From: Lachnospiraceae bacterium
GTDB taxonomy: Bacteria; Bacillota; Clostridia; Lachnospirales; Lachnospiraceae
DNA length: 18,496 bases
Reading direction: 5' to 3'
Assembly (NCBI GenBank): GCA_009774585.1
Contig: VSOA01000043.1
Span: forward strand, 1 to 18,496
Shown here: in pieces, positions 6,638 through 15,184 of the stretch
Layout of the letters: each line of letters opens with the position of its first letter
How positions within the stretch are numbered: the stretch's first letter is position 1
The notes under the pieces: generated by a model
What the model saw: only the letters and a program-made list of their open reading frames with translations
Told to the model about the DNA's origin: nothing
Databases searched by the model: none
Translations under genes and position numbers: made by a program

Positions 6638-6695
6638 AAACGGAAGCGTGCCCCTACATGCAATTCCTCTTGCTGTACGGCATGTTCTTCCGTTT
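6638..6695 (+). terminator. Long imperfect hairpin after pilA, partial terminator or mRNA stabiliser
   Basis: AAACGGAAG (6638-6646) pairs with CTTCCGTTT (6687-6695), and inside it CGTGCC (6647-6652) pairs with GGCATG (6679-6684) with one wobble and a 2-base bulge. The tail CGCTATTTTC is a poor T-run, so termination may be partial, leaving pilA more abundant than pilD. A smaller 6-bp hairpin, TCACAC/GTGTGA, lies at 6601-6625 just after the stop. Confidence 0.6.
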
Positions 6696-6743
6696 CGCTA
6701 TTTTCAAAATTCAATTAAATTCCCCCTACAAAGGACACAAATC

Positions 6744-7496
6744 ATGCTCGTAGACATTATATTTTACATCATTATATTTTTCTTCGGAATCGTAATCGGA
6801 AGCTTTTTAAACGTCTGTATTTATCGTATTCCGGAGCATGAAGATATCGTAAAGACGAGATCGCACTGTATGTCGTGCGGTGGGAATCTGAAGTGGTATG
6901 ATATGTTTCCACTGTTTAGTTATTTGTTTTTGCGGGGAAAGTGTCGTTTTTGTGGGGCGAAGCTCTCCGTCCAGTATCCTCTGATTGAGGCGGTGAACGG
7001 AATCTTATACGTGATGATCGTATGCATTCATGGGGTAAACGTAGACTCCCTACTCTACTGTTTACTGACATCAGCGCTTCTTGTATTGAGCGTGATTGAC
7101 TTTAGAACTTATGAGATTCCATTTGGAATCAATCTGTTTATACTGGCGCTGGGGCTGATACGGGCAGCATTGGATTATCATAATATCCTTAGCTACCTGA
7201 TCGGCTTCTTAGCCGTCAGTGCGGTACTTGCAATTTTATATTATGCCTCCAAAGGACGGGCAATCGGTGGTGGTGATGTGAAGCTGATGGCAGCCTGCGG
7301 ATTATTTCTTGGATGGAAACTGATTATTATTGCATTTTTATTAGGCTGCATTTTAGGTGCATTTATTCATGTGATTCGCATGAAGGTGAGCAATGAAGAC
7401 CATGTGCTTGCAATGGGACCATATCTTTCTGCGGGAGTTTTTATCGCGGCAATGTGGGGCAATCAGATGCTTACTTGGTATCTTGGACAATTTTAA
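6744..7496 (+). CDS. pilD: Prepilin peptidase / N-methyltransferase PilD (A24 aspartyl protease)
   Basis: 250 residues. It is an integral membrane protease that removes the leader peptides of the prepilins encoded here and methylates the new N-terminus. The N-terminal half has FGIVIGSFLNV (14-24) and the two zinc-binding pairs C42/C45 and C67/C70 of the bifunctional form. The catalytic aspartates are D119 (in VIDFRTYEIP) and D178 (in the GGGDVKLMA motif). Several hydrophobic segments cover the second half. Start: ATG 6744 has AAGGA eight bases upstream and begins at the first membrane segment; the open frame continues upstream to 6648 across the post-pilA hairpin, which is not coding. Length and motif order are normal. 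Confidence 0.96.
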   Translation: MLVDIIFYIIIFFFGIVIGSFLNVCIYRIPEHEDIVKTRSHCMSCGGNLKWYDMFPLFSYLFLRGKCRFCGAKLSVQYPLIEAVNGILYVMIVCIHGVNVDSLLYCLLTSALLVLSVIDFRTYEIPFGINLFILALGLIRAALDYHNILSYLIGFLAVSAVLAILYYASKGRAIGGGDVKLMAACGLFLGWKLIIIAFLLGCILGAFIHVIRMKVSNEDHVLAMGPYLSAGVFIAAMWGNQMLTWYLGQF

Positions 7497-7597
7497 CGGG
7501 AAAATAGGAAGCATATGCGTAAGCGTGCTCTTTATATATAGAAGATTTTTACATTTTGCGAAGCTTTTTTATATCATAGAAAATTGCTCCGTCTTTT

Positions 7598-7619
7598 CGA
7601 GTTCGCGAAGCGAATCTCG
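7598..7619. repeat. Bulged 9-bp hairpin centred on GCGAAGC
   Basis: CGAGTTCGC (7598-7606) pairs across GAA with GCGAA (7610-7614) and CTCG (7616-7619), leaving T7615 as a bulge. The centre GCGAAGC (7605-7611) is also the centre of the next hairpin. A third GCGAAGC, without longer arms, is at 7558-7564. Confidence 0.75.
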
Positions 7620-7620
7620 T

Positions 7621-7651
7621 AAAGTAAATTTGCGAAGCAAATTTACTTTTT
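7621..7651. terminator. Perfect 13-bp hairpin with T-run after pilD
   Basis: AAAGTAAATTTGC (7621-7633) and GCAAATTTACTTT (7637-7649) are perfect complements around a GAA triloop, followed by two further T. It can act as an intrinsic terminator for pilC-pilA-pilD. Because the arms begin with AAA and end with TTT, it reads as a terminator on both strands. The stem is AT-rich, so its strength is uncertain. Confidence 0.72.
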
Positions 7652-7658
7652 ATAAAAT
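7630..7658 (+). promoter_or_regulatory. Possible promoter for pilMN and the downstream genes
   Basis: TTGCGA (7630-7635), 17 bases, TAAAAT (7653-7658), resembling the pilB promoter. The -35 box would lie in the loop of the 13-bp hairpin. Transcription would start near 7665, leaving ~26 bases to ATG 7691. A weaker alternative is TTTACA (7548-7553) with TATATC (7570-7575). The case rests mostly on the need for a promoter after the hairpin. Confidence 0.35.
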
Positions 7659-7690
7659 ACACTGGGAAAGTCGAAAGGAGACTATGATTA

Positions 7691-9364
7691 ATGGCGGCTA
7701 AAGCGATCAGTATAGAGATTGGCTACTCGTTGACAAGGGTCTGCGAGGTTGATTATAAGGCTAAAACACATAAGGTATACAGATCTTTTACCATACCGAC
7801 AGTGGAAGGTGTCATAAACGACGGCGTGCTGATGCCGACGCCGGAATACATAGAGGCGCTGACAAACGCGCTTGCAGAGAGAAAGATTAAGGCGAAGCAG
7901 GTAGTGTTCACCATCACTTCGGGAAGGATCGCGAGTCGTGAGGTTACGATTCCTTATGTTAAGGAAAACCGTATCGCGGATGTGGTGAATGCCAATGCTT
8001 CCGACTATTTTCCGGTAGATTTAAGCCAGTATCAGCTTGCATACAGTATTCTGGGAGTTCTGGGCGATCCGAAGAGCACACAGCAGTATAAGCTGCTCGT
8101 GTTAGCGGCGCCGAGTGCACTTCTTAACGGATATTATGATCTGGCGAAAGCACTGAAGCTGGAGATTGCTGCAATCGACTATGCCGGTAACAGTGTATTT
8201 CAGGTGGCAAAAGACAAACATCCGCAGGGTACAAGTCTGGTGATTAAGATTGACGAGCGTTCGTCGCTTGTAATGGCGATTCGTGAGGGCAGATTGGCAT
8301 TTGTCCGGAATGTGGCATACGGAGCGGAAGAAGCGATACAAACGGTTATCGATTCCGCTAGATGGGCTGAGGCTGATTCGGTTCAGGCGGCAATGGAAGT
8401 CGTGTCGATGAACGATTGTATCGGTTCGCCCGAGATGGTGGAGGCGATTGCGCCGCTCACATCAGGTATCGGCAGAGTAGTGGACTATTATACATCCCAC
8501 AACACAGATGCATCTGTTGAAGTGGTTTATATTACGGGTCTCGGCGCCAATATTAAAGGCTTGGCGGAACTGCTTTCGAAAGATTTGAATCTTCCGGTAG
8601 AGGTATTGCGCCAGATACAGGGATGGAATCTGGAGAAAAACTTCAGAACACAGTATTACGGCGAATATGTTGCCTGCGTAGGCGCTGCAGCGGCGCCTCT
8701 TGGCTTTAAGAAAGATGCAGAGAAGTCTAAGGGAAAAGAAAAGGCGGGAGGAGGCAAGGGCGGAATCAACCCGGCGCCGATCGCCTATACCATTTTGGGC
8801 TTGGGACTTGTTATTGCAATTGCACTGGCGGCAGTTTCTATTCTGCGTTACATGGGATTAGAAAAACAGAATATGGAATTAAGAGCGCAGAATTCCGAAC
8901 TAGAAGATATTATTCCTATTTATAATGAATATACGGCGACTCTGGCGTCTTATAATATAGTTAAAACGATGTATGGTCAGACGGAAAACAGGAATGAAGA
9001 ACTCGTAGAGTTTCTGGAAGAACTTGAGAGCAAAATGCCAAGCAATGTTCATGTAGTGTCCTTTACGAGCACGATAGACGGTGTGGCAATCAATATGGAT
9101 GTGAGCAGTAAGAGTGAGGCGGCAGCAGCTGTTGAACAGCTTAGGTCTTTTGATAGTCTGATTCCTACCAGTGTGACAGTCAACTCCGTGGTAGAGGAGA
9201 TTGATGAGGAAGCAGGGACGATTTCCGTCAATTTCTCAGTGGCGGCAATTTACAGAGACGTACATGCGCCTTCTTTGAGCGATACGGACGATGAGACGCT
9301 GGGTGCAGACGATTCGGGTGCTGTTGACGCCGGCGCAGACGATACAGTGAATACGGAAGAGTAG
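7691..9364 (+). CDS. pilM: PilM-PilN fusion, type IV pilus alignment complex
   Basis: 557 residues. In most bacteria PilM (cytoplasmic, actin-like) and PilN (membrane) are separate and PilM docks on the N-terminal tail of PilN. Here one chain carries both. Residues 1-~338 are the actin-like PilM fold, opening AISIEIGYSLTRVCEV, with YITGLGANIKGLAELL near 280 as the late nucleotide-fold motif. A Lys/Gly-rich linker (~343-358) leads to a single membrane segment (~366-386), a short coiled coil (LEKQNMELRAQNSELE) and a PilN-like alpha/beta domain to ~520. The last ~30 residues are acidic. Fused PilMN is known from Clostridioides difficile. Start: ATG 7691 has AAAGGAG ten bases upstream; ATG 7684 opens only a five-codon frame. 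PilO follows after 13 bases. Confidence 0.9.
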   Translation: MAAKAISIEIGYSLTRVCEVDYKAKTHKVYRSFTIPTVEGVINDGVLMPTPEYIEALTNALAERKIKAKQVVFTITSGRIASREVTIPYVKENRIADVVNANASDYFPVDLSQYQLAYSILGVLGDPKSTQQYKLLVLAAPSALLNGYYDLAKALKLEIAAIDYAGNSVFQVAKDKHPQGTSLVIKIDERSSLVMAIREGRLAFVRNVAYGAEEAIQTVIDSARWAEADSVQAAMEVVSMNDCIGSPEMVEAIAPLTSGIGRVVDYYTSHNTDASVEVVYITGLGANIKGLAELLSKDLNLPVEVLRQIQGWNLEKNFRTQYYGEYVACVGAAAAPLGFKKDAEKSKGKEKAGGGKGGINPAPIAYTILGLGLVIAIALAAVSILRYMGLEKQNMELRAQNSELEDIIPIYNEYTATLASYNIVKTMYGQTENRNEELVEFLEELESKMPSNVHVVSFTSTIDGVAINMDVSSKSEAAAAVEQLRSFDSLIPTSVTVNSVVEEIDEEAGTISVNFSVAAIYRDVHAPSLSDTDDETLGADDSGAVDAGADDTVNTEE

Positions 9365-9377
9365 GGGGGATAAGAAC

Positions 9378-10232
9378 ATGAAAGTTTCTAAGAGAGATAT
9401 ATTACTTCTTGTAGGCTTCCTTGGGATTTTGGCGGCAGTCTGCTCCTATTTCTTCGTATTTCAGCCGACTATGGAGAAGTCAGATGCTTTGGAACAGGAG
9501 AATATGGAACTGCAGGCTAGGATCAATGATTTGAGTTCCAAGATGCAGAATAAGGATTCCTATATTGCAGAGACGGAGAGTATGAATCGGGAAATGGATG
9601 CGATTTTCAAGGAATTTCCGGTAGATGTCAGAGAAGAGGACAGCATTCTGCTGGCAATTAATCAGGAATTGATTGCTCCGATGTTAATAAACAGTATCAG
9701 CATCAGCGCATGTGAGCCTGTTGTTCTGCAGGGTGAGGAAGAAGATGTGGAACATACATACGAAATTGACGAGATAGAAGAGTATGAGGCACAAGAAGGA
9801 ATCAGCGACGACGTTTCGGCTTCTGATGCGGATCCGAACGGCAATGGGGTTGGCACCGAGAATATGCCGTCTGTTTTGATGTCGCGCAATGTGACGATTA
9901 ATTATCTCGTGTCCTATGAAGGGCTGAAGAGAGGCATTAAAAACATCAGCGTGCAGGATAACAGAATGAGCATCGATAACCTGACGGTGGCATATGACGA
10001 GTCCACGGGGCTTCTGACAGGTACGACCAGTATTGACATGTACTGTATTCCCGGACAGGAAGGCAAGGAATATGTGGTTCCGAACTTTTCATCGGTTCTG
10101 TTAGGTACGGATAATATTTTCGGATCCATTGAGCTCTATGGTGAGCGTGGATTGGATGACATAGAGAATAATGACGCTGATGCGGACGACGAGGCTGATG
10201 AAGACGATGAGGAAGCTGAGGAAGAAGATTAA
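9378..10232 (+). CDS. pilO: PilO-like alignment protein with acidic insert and tail
   Basis: 284 residues, longer than typical PilO (~200). One N-terminal membrane segment (~7-27) is followed by a coiled coil (~35-75, LEQENMELQARINDL onward) and an extracytoplasmic alpha/beta part, the PilO plan. PilO pairs with PilN outside the membrane. Two oddities: an acidic, low-complexity insert at ~118-160 interrupts the domain, and the last ~26 residues are almost all Asp, Glu, Ala and Asn. Sequence identity with known PilO is low, so the call rests on architecture and on position directly after pilMN. Start: ATG 9378 with AGGGGGG eight bases upstream. Confidence 0.82.
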   Translation: MKVSKRDILLLVGFLGILAAVCSYFFVFQPTMEKSDALEQENMELQARINDLSSKMQNKDSYIAETESMNREMDAIFKEFPVDVREEDSILLAINQELIAPMLINSISISACEPVVLQGEEEDVEHTYEIDEIEEYEAQEGISDDVSASDADPNGNGVGTENMPSVLMSRNVTINYLVSYEGLKRGIKNISVQDNRMSIDNLTVAYDESTGLLTGTTSIDMYCIPGQEGKEYVVPNFSSVLLGTDNIFGSIELYGERGLDDIENNDADADDEADEDDEEAEEED

Positions 10233-10314
10233 AGTAATAGGCGGAAAATGACAGTTTAATAAGGAAGTTTAGCAGATAGTTCAATAAGACGGCGATAAAA
10301 TGACGGAGCGGCTT

Positions 10315-11799
10315 ATGAAGCATAACGTGCGTAGTGGACAACTGAATAGAAAGTATCAAGAGAACCCTGACGCAGGCTTTTCATTGGTGGAATTGTTAAT
10401 TGCGGTGACAATTCTTGCGATTATTGTTGTGCCCCTGTTACATATGTTCGTCACTTCCACAAGAATTAACGTGAAATCCAGACAGACGCTGCGTGCGACT
10501 ACGGTGGCACAGGACATTATGGAAGGGCTTAAGGCATATACGCTGGAGGAAGTGAGTACGCAGTTTGAACCGCCGGAAGGTATGAGTGGAGACAGTTTTC
10601 ATTATCCGTCGGACGGATTCTATATCGTGAACAGCAGTATGATTCAAGGCGGCGTCAGGGACTTGACAGAGCATATGGACGGACATGTTGAGGGCGATGA
10701 AATATACTATTTCGGTATTGAGAATCTCAAGATGCAGGGCGGAGAGTACGATGCACTGATCAGATTGGATGCGTCTGCTTATGGGGCCAATTCCAGAAAG
10801 ATGGATGAAAGTGGAACACCTAGTAACCCCGGTGCTACAGGGCATGACAATGAATTTAACGGTAAGTTTTACGCTGAGATCGGAAGTGTAGCGGAAGTAA
10901 GCGGCGGCGGTGATGAGGAAGCGATGAAGACGGACAGCAGCTACCATGAGAGCAAGAAACTGAACGAAGCTGTCCTCAAAGACGTAAAACCGCAGATAGA
11001 AGATGATATTACGGCAGCCGGCGGGACGCTTCCGGATGATTGGGATGATTTGAAACTGGAAGATATTATCACGAAGCGAACGATAGAGATTGTGTTGGAA
11101 GACGGCGGCGACGAGAGGTGTAAAGCTACAATTAATTTTACATATGACTGTAGTTACACATACGGAGGGCATACCTATACTTACACGAGCAATGGTTATG
11201 ACGGTTCGGAAGGCGGTAAGGTAGTAGATGTCACCCGTACCTTTTCAAGCGGCAATTTTTATCTGTTCTACTATCCTATCTACAAATCAGGTTTGGTAGA
11301 CAACATTCAGTTTACGATTAATGACGCTGCGAAGCTGTGTGATAAAGAACACCCGTTGTTGAAAAGCATAACATTGGCGAAGCAGATACGGTCGACTGTT
11401 GATGTAGATGCAAATGTGATTGCGCCTGATCTGACGGATACAGAGTTATGGTCGAAAGAAACTGCTTACCGTGCGCTTGTCAATGTGGGGGCGGATACTT
11501 CGATGGACGGCAATCTGATTTTCAGAACTAATGCGGACACCAATATGATTAAGAATGCGTCCACGGGCAAGAGGGACACGATTGGCGGCGTAATGTATAC
11601 ATATAATGCAAATATTGCTCATCACGTGGATCAATGCACTTTTTCAGGCAACACAACAAGTAATAAAGTGACAAATATTATATATGATGTAGAGATTACA
11701 GTCTATGAGACCGGGGCAGCGAAGCATTTTACGGAAAGTAACTTTGAAGATAATGATGAAGTGCACCGGCTTGCCACGATTACGAATATGAATCAGTAA
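10315..11799 (+). CDS. Large minor prepilin, GspI/PilV-like
   Basis: 494 residues. A 21-residue charged leader ends in G21, followed by mature FSLVELLIAVTILAIIVVPLL with Glu5: a class III prepilin for PilD. The stretch after it (LRATTVAQDIMEGLKAYTL) resembles the PilV/GspI stalk, where AxxxAQxxxE is common. Mature length is ~473, about three times that of ordinary PilV or GspI. The exposed part is rich in Asp, Gly, Tyr and Thr with four cysteines that could pair outside the cell, and includes a Tyr/Thr-rich stretch near residue 285. I recognise no domain in it. Start: ATG 10315 has GGAG six bases upstream; ATG 10300 adds five residues and has no ribosome site. The preceding 82-base gap holds nothing I can name. 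Confidence 0.85.
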   Translation: MKHNVRSGQLNRKYQENPDAGFSLVELLIAVTILAIIVVPLLHMFVTSTRINVKSRQTLRATTVAQDIMEGLKAYTLEEVSTQFEPPEGMSGDSFHYPSDGFYIVNSSMIQGGVRDLTEHMDGHVEGDEIYYFGIENLKMQGGEYDALIRLDASAYGANSRKMDESGTPSNPGATGHDNEFNGKFYAEIGSVAEVSGGGDEEAMKTDSSYHESKKLNEAVLKDVKPQIEDDITAAGGTLPDDWDDLKLEDIITKRTIEIVLEDGGDERCKATINFTYDCSYTYGGHTYTYTSNGYDGSEGGKVVDVTRTFSSGNFYLFYYPIYKSGLVDNIQFTINDAAKLCDKEHPLLKSITLAKQIRSTVDVDANVIAPDLTDTELWSKETAYRALVNVGADTSMDGNLIFRTNADTNMIKNASTGKRDTIGGVMYTYNANIAHHVDQCTFSGNTTSNKVTNIIYDVEITVYETGAAKHFTESNFEDNDEVHRLATITNMNQ

Positions 11800-11817
11800 A
11801 AAGGAATGAAAAAGCCT

Positions 11818-14532
11818 ATGAAAAAGCCATGCAAGGAAGGGAATCTGCTTCGAGACAAATTGAATAAAAGGGATGACAGGGGTTCGGCGATTGTCATCGT
11901 GATTATTGCCATGGCGTTAATCGGCATACTGGCGACTACAATTCTTTGGGCGTCTTATCTCAATTACCGCATTAAAATCAATGATTTGAAGGTGAAGAAC
12001 AGTTTCTATTCTGCGGAGACAGTCGTGGAACAGATTGAGGCAGGCGTGAAACGTGAAGTGTCTAAGGCGCTCAACGAGGCATATCAGGAAGTGGTGAGCA
12101 ATTGGGATGCACTGGGTACGGACGCGAACCGTGAGAGTTATTTCATTACGGCGTATATTGCGGCAGTTGAGAGTAAGTTTGTTACGCCGGCATGTCCTGC
12201 GGGGCAGTATGATAAGAATAAACTCAAAAGTTTCGTGGATTCGGAGTGGTGGATTACGACAGATCCTAATCATGACGGATATATTGTGAATGGCAATCCG
12301 GGAGATGCGTGGGATGATGCTATACCGACTTTTAAACAGGCAAATGCGGTTAATGGTTACGGAAGCATGTCGCTTCAGAATATATGCATTGAGTATTATG
12401 ATACGAATGACTATTTATCCATCATCAATACGGATATTGCGATAGATGTGCCGAAGCTCCGTTTCACGCAGGCGGGTACGATTGACAGACTGTACCCTTA
12501 TGTGCTGATTGGCGATGAAGGAATTGAGATGGCGGCGAATACGGTATCGGTCAAGGGCAATATTTACGGCGGTGTCGATGAGAACAATAAGGGCGGTATC
12601 CAGATAGCAAGAAGCAGTCATGTTATGATTGAAGACGCGTCTTATGTTATATCGGGCGGGGATATTGTTGTCGGTAACGATCCGATATTTACGAGCATGG
12701 TCAATCAGGACGCAGAACTGATCATAAGAAATGTAACACAGGGAAGTAAAGGATTTCGGACGAATGTCTATGCGAACGGACTGGCGTTAAATGGCAGTCA
12801 TTTGGACGTTTCAGGAAGAGTGTATATAGCAAACGATTTATTGTTGTCCGGTAAGGGCAGCAATGTGTCACTGGCAGGACAGTATTACGGATACGGCAAT
12901 ACGAATGAGACGACCCTCGAGGAAGAGGTGCCGAAGCTTGACGCCGATGGTAAGGTGGTGCTGGACAGCGACGGCAAGGTTGTTAAGGAATTGCAGAGGG
13001 TTAATCCGGCGAACTCAAGCAGCGCTATTGTGATTAACGGGAAAAATACTTCCGTTGATTTGACGGGGCTTACCACCTTGCAGCTTGCAGGAAGGGCGTA
13101 TATCAGCTTATCTAAAGATGACGAGAAAGATAACGGGATGCCTCATGTACTGATGGGTGAGTCCATTTCCGTTAAGAGCAATCAGATTGCATACCTCGTT
13201 CCGCCGGAGTGTGTGGGTACGTTGGACGGTAAACCGGTGGTGGGACAGAATCCGGTATCTTTCGAGACATGGACTGAAATGTTGCAAAGCCTTTCTGAAT
13301 ATCAGACGGCGGGAGCAGGAGGCGGTACATCCGTACCGGAGGGCGGAGACGGCAGCGCTGATGTCGATGATGCGGAAGTGTTCCGGATTGTGGATGCGAC
13401 CAGAGAAGTGTCGAAGTTAGGCGGCGGGAAGCTGAGCAACTACGGGATACCGGATATCAAGGCGACTGATTTGGGAGCGGTAGATTTGACAAATCCGGTT
13501 GCAGTGATAACAGCATTGAACCAGAAGGCGGTTGCGAGCGGTTCGGGCGTTAGATTCCTTTATAAACCGGAGAAAGAACAGGTGTATCTGTATCTGGTGA
13601 TGGACAGCGACAATGCAGAGAAATATTTTACGCAGTACTATAATGTCAACAGCAATAAGGCGAGTCTGGACAATTACTTTAATCAGTACGTTTCAGGAGG
13701 CATCAGACTCAAAGGCAATGTGCAGGGATATACGGTGGTAGGTAACAGCATGGTGTCCGCTACGGATGCAGGAAACGGAGATGCGATCATGACCTCCCCG
13801 GATGGGCAGAATATTGTCAGACTTCTGTCCAGCGTCGAGAATAATCCATCGGAAGGCGATGAAGGTGAAGAAGGAAATCCGCCGGCAGGAGAAACCGGGG
13901 ATTATGAAGAGGTATCTGACAATATAGAGAAGACGGAAGTCGATGAGAGCGAGTTGAAGAATCCGAACGATATCATTAACAGTTATGAGAATCTTACAAG
14001 GAACTTATTGGAGGAGGATCCGGGCACGGAGGACAACGTGTTTGAGAATCTGGTTAAGCTTACCACCAATCCGACAGATCCTGAGAGTACAGAGGGACTG
14101 CAGGATTATCTCGATGATAATCACGGCAAAGTGGAATTTGCGAGCGGCGAAGGCGCGGGTATTTTGAAGGCAGTGCTGGTTGACAGCAGGAAAGAGCCGG
14201 GCAGCGTATACCGGGTGACAGATTCCAAGTTAAGGCTTGTAGTGGCAATAGGAGACGTGGAAGTGACTAAAGATTTCCAAGGACTGATTATCGCAAGCGG
14301 TAAGATTACCGTCTCAAATAATGCCACCATCAAGAAAGACGGCGAGGGCGTGTATGCCGTTCTTCAGGCAAAGTCTGAGGTTACGGGGGACGTTAACGTT
14401 CCGTCAAACATTCTCTGCAACGGTTCGGGAATGATTAAGAGCGGTTATGAAGAGGCTGATGTGGATGAATCCGGTAATCTCAACATTGATTATTCCGAGA
14501 TTGTAAGGTATGAGAACTGGATTAAGAAATAG
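11818..14532 (+). CDS. Giant minor prepilin, GspK/PilX-like, lacking Glu5
   Basis: 904 residues. A basic leader ends in G22, then SAIVIVIIAMALIGILATTIL. Position 5 of the mature chain is Ile, not Glu, as is usual for the tip-most GspK-type subunit. The following stalk (SFYSAETVVEQIEAG) matches the PilX/GspK pattern with the AE pair. Residues ~200-450 and ~810-880 show many short beta-strand units with Gly/Asn turns (VSVKGNIYGG, LDVSGRVYIAND, ASGKITVSNNATI), suggesting a beta-helix-like fold. Residues ~665-740 form an acidic, Pro/Glu-rich linker. A duplicated DxDGKVV unit lies at 375-390. Function beyond pilus tip is not evident. Start: ATG 11818 is 12 bases after AAGGA; ATG 11806 abuts that site and would add four residues. 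Confidence 0.82.
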   Translation: MKKPCKEGNLLRDKLNKRDDRGSAIVIVIIAMALIGILATTILWASYLNYRIKINDLKVKNSFYSAETVVEQIEAGVKREVSKALNEAYQEVVSNWDALGTDANRESYFITAYIAAVESKFVTPACPAGQYDKNKLKSFVDSEWWITTDPNHDGYIVNGNPGDAWDDAIPTFKQANAVNGYGSMSLQNICIEYYDTNDYLSIINTDIAIDVPKLRFTQAGTIDRLYPYVLIGDEGIEMAANTVSVKGNIYGGVDENNKGGIQIARSSHVMIEDASYVISGGDIVVGNDPIFTSMVNQDAELIIRNVTQGSKGFRTNVYANGLALNGSHLDVSGRVYIANDLLLSGKGSNVSLAGQYYGYGNTNETTLEEEVPKLDADGKVVLDSDGKVVKELQRVNPANSSSAIVINGKNTSVDLTGLTTLQLAGRAYISLSKDDEKDNGMPHVLMGESISVKSNQIAYLVPPECVGTLDGKPVVGQNPVSFETWTEMLQSLSEYQTAGAGGGTSVPEGGDGSADVDDAEVFRIVDATREVSKLGGGKLSNYGIPDIKATDLGAVDLTNPVAVITALNQKAVASGSGVRFLYKPEKEQVYLYLVMDSDNAEKYFTQYYNVNSNKASLDNYFNQYVSGGIRLKGNVQGYTVVGNSMVSATDAGNGDAIMTSPDGQNIVRLLSSVENNPSEGDEGEEGNPPAGETGDYEEVSDNIEKTEVDESELKNPNDIINSYENLTRNLLEEDPGTEDNVFENLVKLTTNPTDPESTEGLQDYLDDNHGKVEFASGEGAGILKAVLVDSRKEPGSVYRVTDSKLRLVVAIGDVEVTKDFQGLIIASGKITVSNNATIKKDGEGVYAVLQAKSEVTGDVNVPSNILCNGSGMIKSGYEEADVDESGNLNIDYSEIVRYENWIKK
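12940..12987 (+). repeat. Short in-frame duplication in the GspK-like gene
   Basis: Two 24-base units, diverged at the base level, encode DADGKVVL and DSDGKVVK. The DxDG core resembles a calcium-loop fragment, but one such pair is too short to claim ion binding. Confidence 0.55.
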
Positions 14533-14583
14533 GTGATTTTGCAGCAATCTATTAAGAAACAGCGATGGAGAGGATAGAGGCAG

Positions 14584-15156
14584 ATGCGCAGAATGGAGAA
14601 AAATAACAGTGGTTTTTCTATAGTGGAATTAATCATTGTCATTGCAATCATAGCGGCGGTTGTCACGACGGCGGCGTTGTCCGTCGGGCTTGTTTTCAGC
14701 GCCAATGCCAGAACCTGTGCGAATGATATTATGGGCGCGATAGCGGAATGCAAGATCGCGACGATGAGCGCAGGGCAGGGGAATGTAAGACTGCTCCTCT
14801 ACAGGGATGATACTGGAACGATATTCAGCGAACTGCAGACGAGAGAGTCAGCCACTGCGGATTGGACAGCGGTAAACGGCGCAGAAAAGATTGGCGCCAG
14901 AAGGTGCATGGTCGGAACAGCAGACGGTGCGGACGATCTGCCACAGAAGAGCGGGAGCGGAGTGCCTACTTTAGAAAGCGGTATGTGGGAGATTGGTTTT
15001 GAAAGAAGTTCCGGTTCGTTTTCAACCGTTGAAATTTATGATGATACCGGAGCGCAGGTATGGGACTTTTATGTACGCGGCGGAAGTAAGAACTATCAGA
15101 TTCATTTGGAGAAGTTGACGGGCAAGGTTACTAAGGAGTTAATTACAGCTCCATAG
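14584..15156 (+). CDS. Minor prepilin, GspH/FimT-like
   Basis: 190 residues; leader MRRMEKNNSG, mature FSIVELIIVIAIIAAVVTTAAL with Glu5. The size, the single compact beta-rich domain and the stalk (ARTCANDIMGAIAECKIATMSAG) fit the GspH/FimT group, whose members take part in the complex that starts pilus assembly. Two stalk cysteines (in ARTCAND and AECKIA) and a third in RRCMVG are notable. The C-terminal part has a run (EIGFERSSGSFSTVEIYDDTG) that reads as a beta hairpin. Start: ATG 14584 with GGAGAGGA nine bases upstream; ATG 14593 would give a shorter leader. It is 51 bases after the GspK-like gene and 28 before the GspJ-like gene, so all are probably cotranscribed. Confidence 0.85.
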   Translation: MRRMEKNNSGFSIVELIIVIAIIAAVVTTAALSVGLVFSANARTCANDIMGAIAECKIATMSAGQGNVRLLLYRDDTGTIFSELQTRESATADWTAVNGAEKIGARRCMVGTADGADDLPQKSGSGVPTLESGMWEIGFERSSGSFSTVEIYDDTGAQVWDFYVRGGSKNYQIHLEKLTGKVTKELITAP

Positions 15157-15184
15157 TAGGCAGACAGAAAGGAATCACAGTACT

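Noticed and set aside
6648..6743. Upstream in-frame extension of pilD
   Set aside because: The stretch is the post-pilA hairpin; the protein family begins at the first membrane segment, and AAGGA precedes ATG 6744.
7684..7701. ATG 7684 as a start near pilMN
   Set aside because: It opens only MINGG before a stop, in a different frame from pilMN.
10438..11172. Antisense open frame of 244 codons within the GspI/PilV-like gene
   Set aside because: It lies opposite a clear prepilin gene, has no ribosome site that I can see, and its product shows no recognisable family or domain pattern.
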